NCBI RefSeq assembly: GCF_020700235.1
Contig: NZ_CP085301.1
Coordinates: 1,922,001 to 1,986,000 of the forward strand
Source: Haladaptatus pallidirubidus
Lineage (GTDB): Archaea; Halobacteriota; Halobacteria; Halobacteriales; Haladaptataceae
Direction of reading: 5' to 3'
Length of the DNA stretch: 64,000 nt
Shown: positions 60,213 through 64,000 of the stretch, in pieces
How the letters are laid out: each line of letters begins with the position of its first letter
Position numbering within the stretch: position 1 is the stretch's first letter
Translations under genes and position numbers: made by a program
The notes under the pieces: model-generated
Seen by the model: the letters and a program-made list of their open reading frames with translations, nothing else
Told to the model about the DNA's origin: nothing
Databases searched by the model: none

Positions 60213-61454
60213 TCAGGATTCGTACGAGAGTGAGACGACCCGCCCGTCGCCGTAGATGACGTATATCTCCTCGGCACCGTCCCCGTTCAAATCCGCGAGT
60301 GTCGGATGGGTGTAAATAGTCACCGACCGCTCGTAGGTCGCCAGCACGTTGCCGGAATCCGGCCCGATGACGGTCACTTTCCCGTCGTTCGTGGCGGCCA
60401 CGATTTCCGTCTCGTCGTCGCCGTCTACGTCGCCAACGATTGGCGGCGGGGTCATCTGTGTTTTCGTCGTCAACGACGTTTCCCACTCGACGCTCCCGTC
60501 GGTCGCGTCGAGCGCGAACAACGTTCCTTCTTTCGAGACGGCGTACACTTCCGGATTTCCATCCTCATCTCCGTCAGAAATATCGCCTACTGCGGCGAGC
60601 TCGCCGACCGACCGACGCCATTCGACGCTTCCGTCAGCTCCGTCGAGAACGACGATTTCGCCGCCCGAGGTGGCGACCGATATTTCGATTGGCTGGTCGC
60701 CGTCAGCCTGTCCGGAACCCATCCAAAGGATGGAGTCATCGATGTCGTCGTTCTGCCACACCGTTTCGTTGTTCCCGTCGGTGAGGACGACTCGGCCACC
60801 GTCCAAGGTGCCGATTCCAACTGCTAGTTCGGCGTCGCCGTCGGTATCGAAATCGGCGGCGGTCGGTTGGGCTAACACGCGTCCGCCGAGAGCGCGGCTC
60901 CACGCTTCGGTTCCGTTCCCCCGAACGACCGAGAGCTTTCCGTTCACGTCCACGACGGCGATTTCACGACCAGAGTCCGGTGATAGGTTCGCAACCACCG
61001 GTTGTGTGTAGCCGTAGTCTTCGAGTTCGTGACGCATCGCCTCGTCTCCCGAGCGAGCGTCGTAGGCCGTCACTCTCTCTTCCGTGCTCGCGGCGAGAAC
61101 TTCCGGCGTGCCGTCGCCGTCGAAATCAGAAACTGTCGGGTCGGCGACGGCGTGAATCGTGCAGTTCGCGGGCGGAACCTGATGTCTCCAGACGGTGTTT
61201 CCGGTTTCGCTATCGAGTGCAAACAGGCCGCATCCGGTTCCGTTTCCTCGGTCGCTAATCGGCGCGAAAACGAACGACCGGTCCCCTATCGTGGCCGCCG
61301 CCGGTGCGTGGTGGTTTCCTTTCATGTCACGGCCGGTGTCGCTAACCCAGCGTTCCGAGAGGTTTCCGCCGTCATCTCCCGTGAACGCGACGGCGCCAAG
61401 GCCCGCGAGGACGGCGACGATGACGAGGAGGACTGCTCCGGTTGCGAAGCGCAT
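60213..61454 (-). CDS. Exported beta-propeller protein with FG-GAP/PQQ-like repeats
   Basis: The 413-residue protein starts with a hydrophobic signal or anchor (VLLVIVAVLAGLGAVAF) with no lipobox Cys. The rest is a beta-propeller of about seven blades. Asp-rich calcium-type loops recur: VSDFDGDGTPEVL, AADFDTDGDAEL, VGDVDGDDETEIV and LADLNGDGAEEIY. These are mixed with PQQ-like strands such as LFALDATDGSVEWE. Such proteins are seen in the archaeal envelope and bind ligands or other proteins. Function is unknown. It precedes a Gfo/Idh gene on the same strand by 114 bases. Confidence 0.8.
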   Translation of the reverse strand: MRFATGAVLLVIVAVLAGLGAVAFTGDDGGNLSERWVSDTGRDMKGNHHAPAAATIGDRSFVFAPISDRGNGTGCGLFALDSETGNTVWRHQVPPANCTIHAVADPTVSDFDGDGTPEVLAASTEERVTAYDARSGDEAMRHELEDYGYTQPVVANLSPDSGREIAVVDVNGKLSVVRGNGTEAWSRALGGRVLAQPTAADFDTDGDAELAVGIGTLDGGRVVLTDGNNETVWQNDDIDDSILWMGSGQADGDQPIEISVATSGGEIVVLDGADGSVEWRRSVGELAAVGDISDGDEDGNPEVYAVSKEGTLFALDATDGSVEWETSLTTKTQMTPPPIVGDVDGDDETEIVAATNDGKVTVIGPDSGNVLATYERSVTIYTHPTLADLNGDGAEEIYVIYGDGRVVSLSYES

Positions 61455-61547
61455 CGGTTACGGTTGGCAGTCGCCGGGCAAAAGCCCTCCTCATCGGTGG
61501 CCGGATTCGAGACGTGAACCACGGTCGACGATCGGTTCCCGCCGCAG

Positions 61548-63176
61548 TTACATCGGTATCGGTCCCATCGTCCCCGACCGCGACGGATGCCAGCCGTCGG
61601 CCAGTTTGAAGATGGCGACCTCCTCGTTTTCGAAGGCGAGGTGATACTGTGACGATGTCATCATCCTCGACATCATTTCCTTCGGCTGTTCGCGTTGCAT
61701 CCCGCGAACCGTGTAGGTGCCCTTCGGGATGTAGACGTAATCCGGATGCACGTCCATCTGCATCAGTCGCACCGTCAGGCAGTTCGAACTGTGACATCGC
61801 GATAGTTGGCGGAACTGCCGTAACTGGGTGCTGTACTGCTGATGCCCCTTCCATTCGACGCCCCACGGTGCTACCACCATCGTTCTGTCCGTCTGCTGTG
61901 GGAACCATTCGGCGGCATCGCCGAGAACGACGAACTCCGCCGACGGTTCGGTGTTCTTTTTCGTCCACTCCATCGCTTCGACGTCCCCGTCGTTCACGAA
62001 CTGCGGGAGGGACGGACTTCCCGCGTGAGCGTTCATCCCGCCCGTCGCGTACAACGCGCCGCCGCTGAGGCTGACGGTCACCAGCAGTGCGACCGAGAAC
62101 GTCACCACCGCCTCTCTGTCGAGTATCCTGAACGGTTCACGACGAAGCCACGGAATGAGTCCAACGAAGACGAACCGGGCGCTCACGAACGCCGCGATGA
62201 GGAATACGAAGCGGGCTTCCTCGATCGTCACGGCGATGAGCAACAGCCACGCCGGGAGGAAATATTCGCGCTTCAATAGAAGCCAGATACAGCCGACGAC
62301 GGCGGTCAGATGCCATATCGACAGCAACGGCGATTCGTTGAACTGCTGTTCGACCAACCGCTCCAGCGTCGGAATCGTGTTGCCGATTCCGCCGTGAGTT
62401 CCCGCCGCGGAGGTGAACACGGTCGAACCGTGCGCGATCAGTACCGAACTCCACCACGGCGTCGTGAGCAGGACTGCTCCGAGACCGACGAACAAGCCCC
62501 GAAGTAATCCGTCGAACGACCGGTCGAACCGAACGTACAGCAGGAGATAGCTCATCACGAAGAAAATCGTGTACATCGGGTGGGTGAGAATCGTCAGCGT
62601 GAACGCGACGAGCGCGGGAACGAGCCATCTCGTGTCCGCCTCCCGGAACAGTTGTAATCCGGCGTAGATTCCGACGAGCGAAAACAGGAGAGCGGGGGCG
62701 CGAACGATGCCTCCAGCCGAGATGTGCCACTGCAAAACCGGCGGACTGACAGCGACGAGGAGCGTCGCCAACGATGCCTGTGGTCGTGACCCTAGCAAAT
62801 CGCGCGTGAAAAAGTACAGCGGAATCAGGTACGCGATGCTGACCAGTCCGGGGAGATACTGCGCGATGGTGAACGGGTCGAGTCCGGTTACGTCGAGCAG
62901 CACGGCAGAAACGTAAAACATGAACGGCGGATACGCGAACGGCACCCCTTCCGCGGTGTAGCCAGGAATCGTTTCTGGAAGGACGTAGCCGTTTTCGCTG
63001 ATGCGTTCCGCGATGTGGAGGTACAGCCCCGCACCGAACGACGGATATGAATGCGAACTCACGTAAAAATAGAAGATGCAAATTCCGGCAAGGAGTCCCG
63101 GAACGAGCCATGGCAGTTCGTATCCGAGTCCCCGCGATTCCTGCGTCGTTTTTGAATCCGTTTGATGACTAGCCAT
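61548..63176 (-). CDS. Multi-helix membrane protein, GT-C glycosyltransferase-like
   Basis: The 542-residue protein has about 11 helices. The first extracytoplasmic loop contains FGAGLYLHIAERISENGYV followed by AEGVPFAYPPFMFYVSAV, where GT-C enzymes place catalytic acidic residues. The C-terminal 130 residues form a soluble outer domain (AMEWTKKNTEPSAEFVVLGD and a Cys pair). This fits the mannosyltransferase-like (PTPS-related) membrane family that uses polyprenyl-phosphate sugars. Donor and acceptor are unknown. ATG 63176 is preferred over GTG 63200. It lies upstream of the propeller gene on the same strand. Confidence 0.75.
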   Translation of the reverse strand: MASHQTDSKTTQESRGLGYELPWLVPGLLAGICIFYFYVSSHSYPSFGAGLYLHIAERISENGYVLPETIPGYTAEGVPFAYPPFMFYVSAVLLDVTGLDPFTIAQYLPGLVSIAYLIPLYFFTRDLLGSRPQASLATLLVAVSPPVLQWHISAGGIVRAPALLFSLVGIYAGLQLFREADTRWLVPALVAFTLTILTHPMYTIFFVMSYLLLYVRFDRSFDGLLRGLFVGLGAVLLTTPWWSSVLIAHGSTVFTSAAGTHGGIGNTIPTLERLVEQQFNESPLLSIWHLTAVVGCIWLLLKREYFLPAWLLLIAVTIEEARFVFLIAAFVSARFVFVGLIPWLRREPFRILDREAVVTFSVALLVTVSLSGGALYATGGMNAHAGSPSLPQFVNDGDVEAMEWTKKNTEPSAEFVVLGDAAEWFPQQTDRTMVVAPWGVEWKGHQQYSTQLRQFRQLSRCHSSNCLTVRLMQMDVHPDYVYIPKGTYTVRGMQREQPKEMMSRMMTSSQYHLAFENEEVAIFKLADGWHPSRSGTMGPIPM

Positions 63177-63383
63177 GGGTAAAATCGACTGGCCGCTCAA
63201 GAGCGCCTGGCGGCGGTGTTCTCGTTCGAAAAAACCATCGCAGGATTCACTCTTTGTTATCCAGTGGCTATTGGTGGGATACCGACGAATACTGACCGCA
63301 GAGTGATGGTAGGTGTCCGTTCACGCCGCGGTAACGGTGGCTTGCGGCGACCGTCGCGATCCGAAATCACAAAAAAGCGATAG

Positions 63384-64000
63384 TTACTCGTATCGCAGCG
63401 CATCGATGGGGTCCGTCTGCGCGGCATCCCACGCGGGATAGATTCCTGCGAGGACGCCGACCAGCACGCCCACTGCGACCGCGATACCGAACCATTCAGG
63501 GCGGAACGCGAGCGGCAGGCCGATAATCTCGGCGGCGACGTACCCACCGGCCAGTCCGACGAGTGCGCCGACCGCCGATCCGAAAAGGCCGAGCAGAATC
63601 GCTTCGAGCAGGAACAACTGGAGAACGTCGTTGTTTCGCGCCCCGACGGCTTTCATGATGCCGATTTCTTTGGTTCGCTCCGTGACGCTGACGAGCATGA
63701 TGTTGGCGATGCCGATGGCACCGACGACCAGCGAGATGAGTGCGATGCCGGTGATGTACGCGGTGAACGTGTTGCTCACCTGCCTGACCTGATTGACGAG
63801 TTCGTCCTGCGTCGTGACCTTGAACCGGTAGCTCTCGGATTTTAGCTCCCGTGCGTCGGACTGTTCGCCGAGATACGTGTATACGCGACCCTGCACCGAA
63901 TCAACCTGCGACGGACTTTCCGCAAGCACCAGCGCCCGTCCGTAGACGCGCTGGTTCTCGTTCGCCGAAGGACTGTACACCGTCCGCTGGTAGAACGGGT
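63384..64000 (-). CDS. MacB/FtsX-type ABC transporter permease, C-terminal part
   Basis: The frame is open to the window edge, so the N-terminus lies beyond base 64000. The visible 205 residues include the end of the periplasmic domain (FYQRTVYSPSA, QDELVNQVRQVSNTFTAY) and the last three helices: GIANIMLVSVTERTKEIGIM with the coupling segment KAVGARNNDVLQLFLLEA, then AGIYPAWDAAQTDPIDALRY, the hallmark of the FtsX domain. MacB-type systems export lipoproteins or peptides. The ATPase partner should be on the unseen side. Confidence 0.88.
   Translation of the reverse strand, partial: PFYQRTVYSPSANENQRVYGRALVLAESPSQVDSVQGRVYTYLGEQSDARELKSESYRFKVTTQDELVNQVRQVSNTFTAYITGIALISLVVGAIGIANIMLVSVTERTKEIGIMKAVGARNNDVLQLFLLEAILLGLFGSAVGALVGLAGGYVAAEIIGLPLAFRPEWFGIAVAVGVLVGVLAGIYPAWDAAQTDPIDALRYE

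Noticed and set aside
1-64000. CRISPR array, defence island or prophage
   Set aside because: No evenly spaced repeats, Cas, restriction, toxin-antitoxin or phage structural genes were seen on either strand.

Overview
The window comes from a haloarchaeon (class Halobacteria). The proteins are strongly acidic, exported proteins often carry twin-arginine signals, and promoters are TATA boxes placed about 25 bases before start codons, as in leaderless transcripts. Several families are typical of the class: a HTH_10/bacterioopsin-activator regulator, SHOCT and DUF302 proteins, haloarchaeal SpoIIM, and the methylaspartate cycle. The species cannot be fixed from the sequence; a Haladaptatus-like genus is only a guess. 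No rRNA, tRNA, CRISPR array or intact insertion sequence was found.

Layout. (1) 1-12.0 kb is a mixed region: the end of a sulfatase, a flavodoxin/HemG-like gene with two premature stops, two Tat-exported proteins, a DUF302 protein, a YHS-containing permease, an S9 peptidase, a HAD hydrolase, a SHOCT membrane protein, an aldo/keto reductase, and a sensor kinase broken by TGA. (2) 12.0-28.8 kb is an acetate-assimilation island. An enolase-superfamily protein and succinyl-CoA:mesaconate CoA-transferase run left. Glutamate mutase S and E, methylaspartate ammonia-lyase, mesaconyl-CoA hydratase and beta-methylmalyl-CoA lyase run right. They are followed by an unusual acetyl-CoA synthetase paralogue, a regulator joining a tyrosine-recombinase-like domain to GAF and HTH_10 domains, a canonical acetyl-CoA synthetase, a two-part sodium/solute symporter, a UspA protein and a small membrane protein. 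(3) 28.8-47.1 kb holds ion and solute functions: a methyltransferase, an APC-UspA transporter, a TrkA-N protein, an Lrp regulator, a nine-gene Mrp-type cation/proton antiporter operon, a HAD phosphatase, an orphan solute-binding protein, a K+ channel with two RCK modules, and a SpoIIM protein. (4) 47-57 kb is gene-poor and rich in relics: an unidentified relic, a PrpD-family gene, a small secreted protein, phosphosulfolactate synthase, a collapsed metallo-beta-lactamase-fold gene, an acetolactate-synthase-like enzyme, a lone SdhB and a broken membrane-protein gene. (5) 57-64 kb holds cytochrome oxidase subunit I with a small partner, a Gfo/Idh oxidoreductase, a beta-propeller protein, a GT-C-like membrane protein and the end of a MacB/FtsX permease.

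How the parts fit. The symporter would import acetate or a related monocarboxylate and Acs would activate it. The methylaspartate cycle would turn glutamate-derived 3-methylaspartate into mesaconyl-CoA, then glyoxylate and propionyl-CoA, giving net C4 synthesis without isocitrate lyase. The regulator between the two acs genes is the obvious candidate controller. The antiporter, K+ channel, TrkA-N and UspA genes look like a salt and pH homeostasis block. At least four genes are visibly decayed, and the nonsense codons whose ancestral codon can be inferred all fit C-to-T (or G-to-A) transitions.
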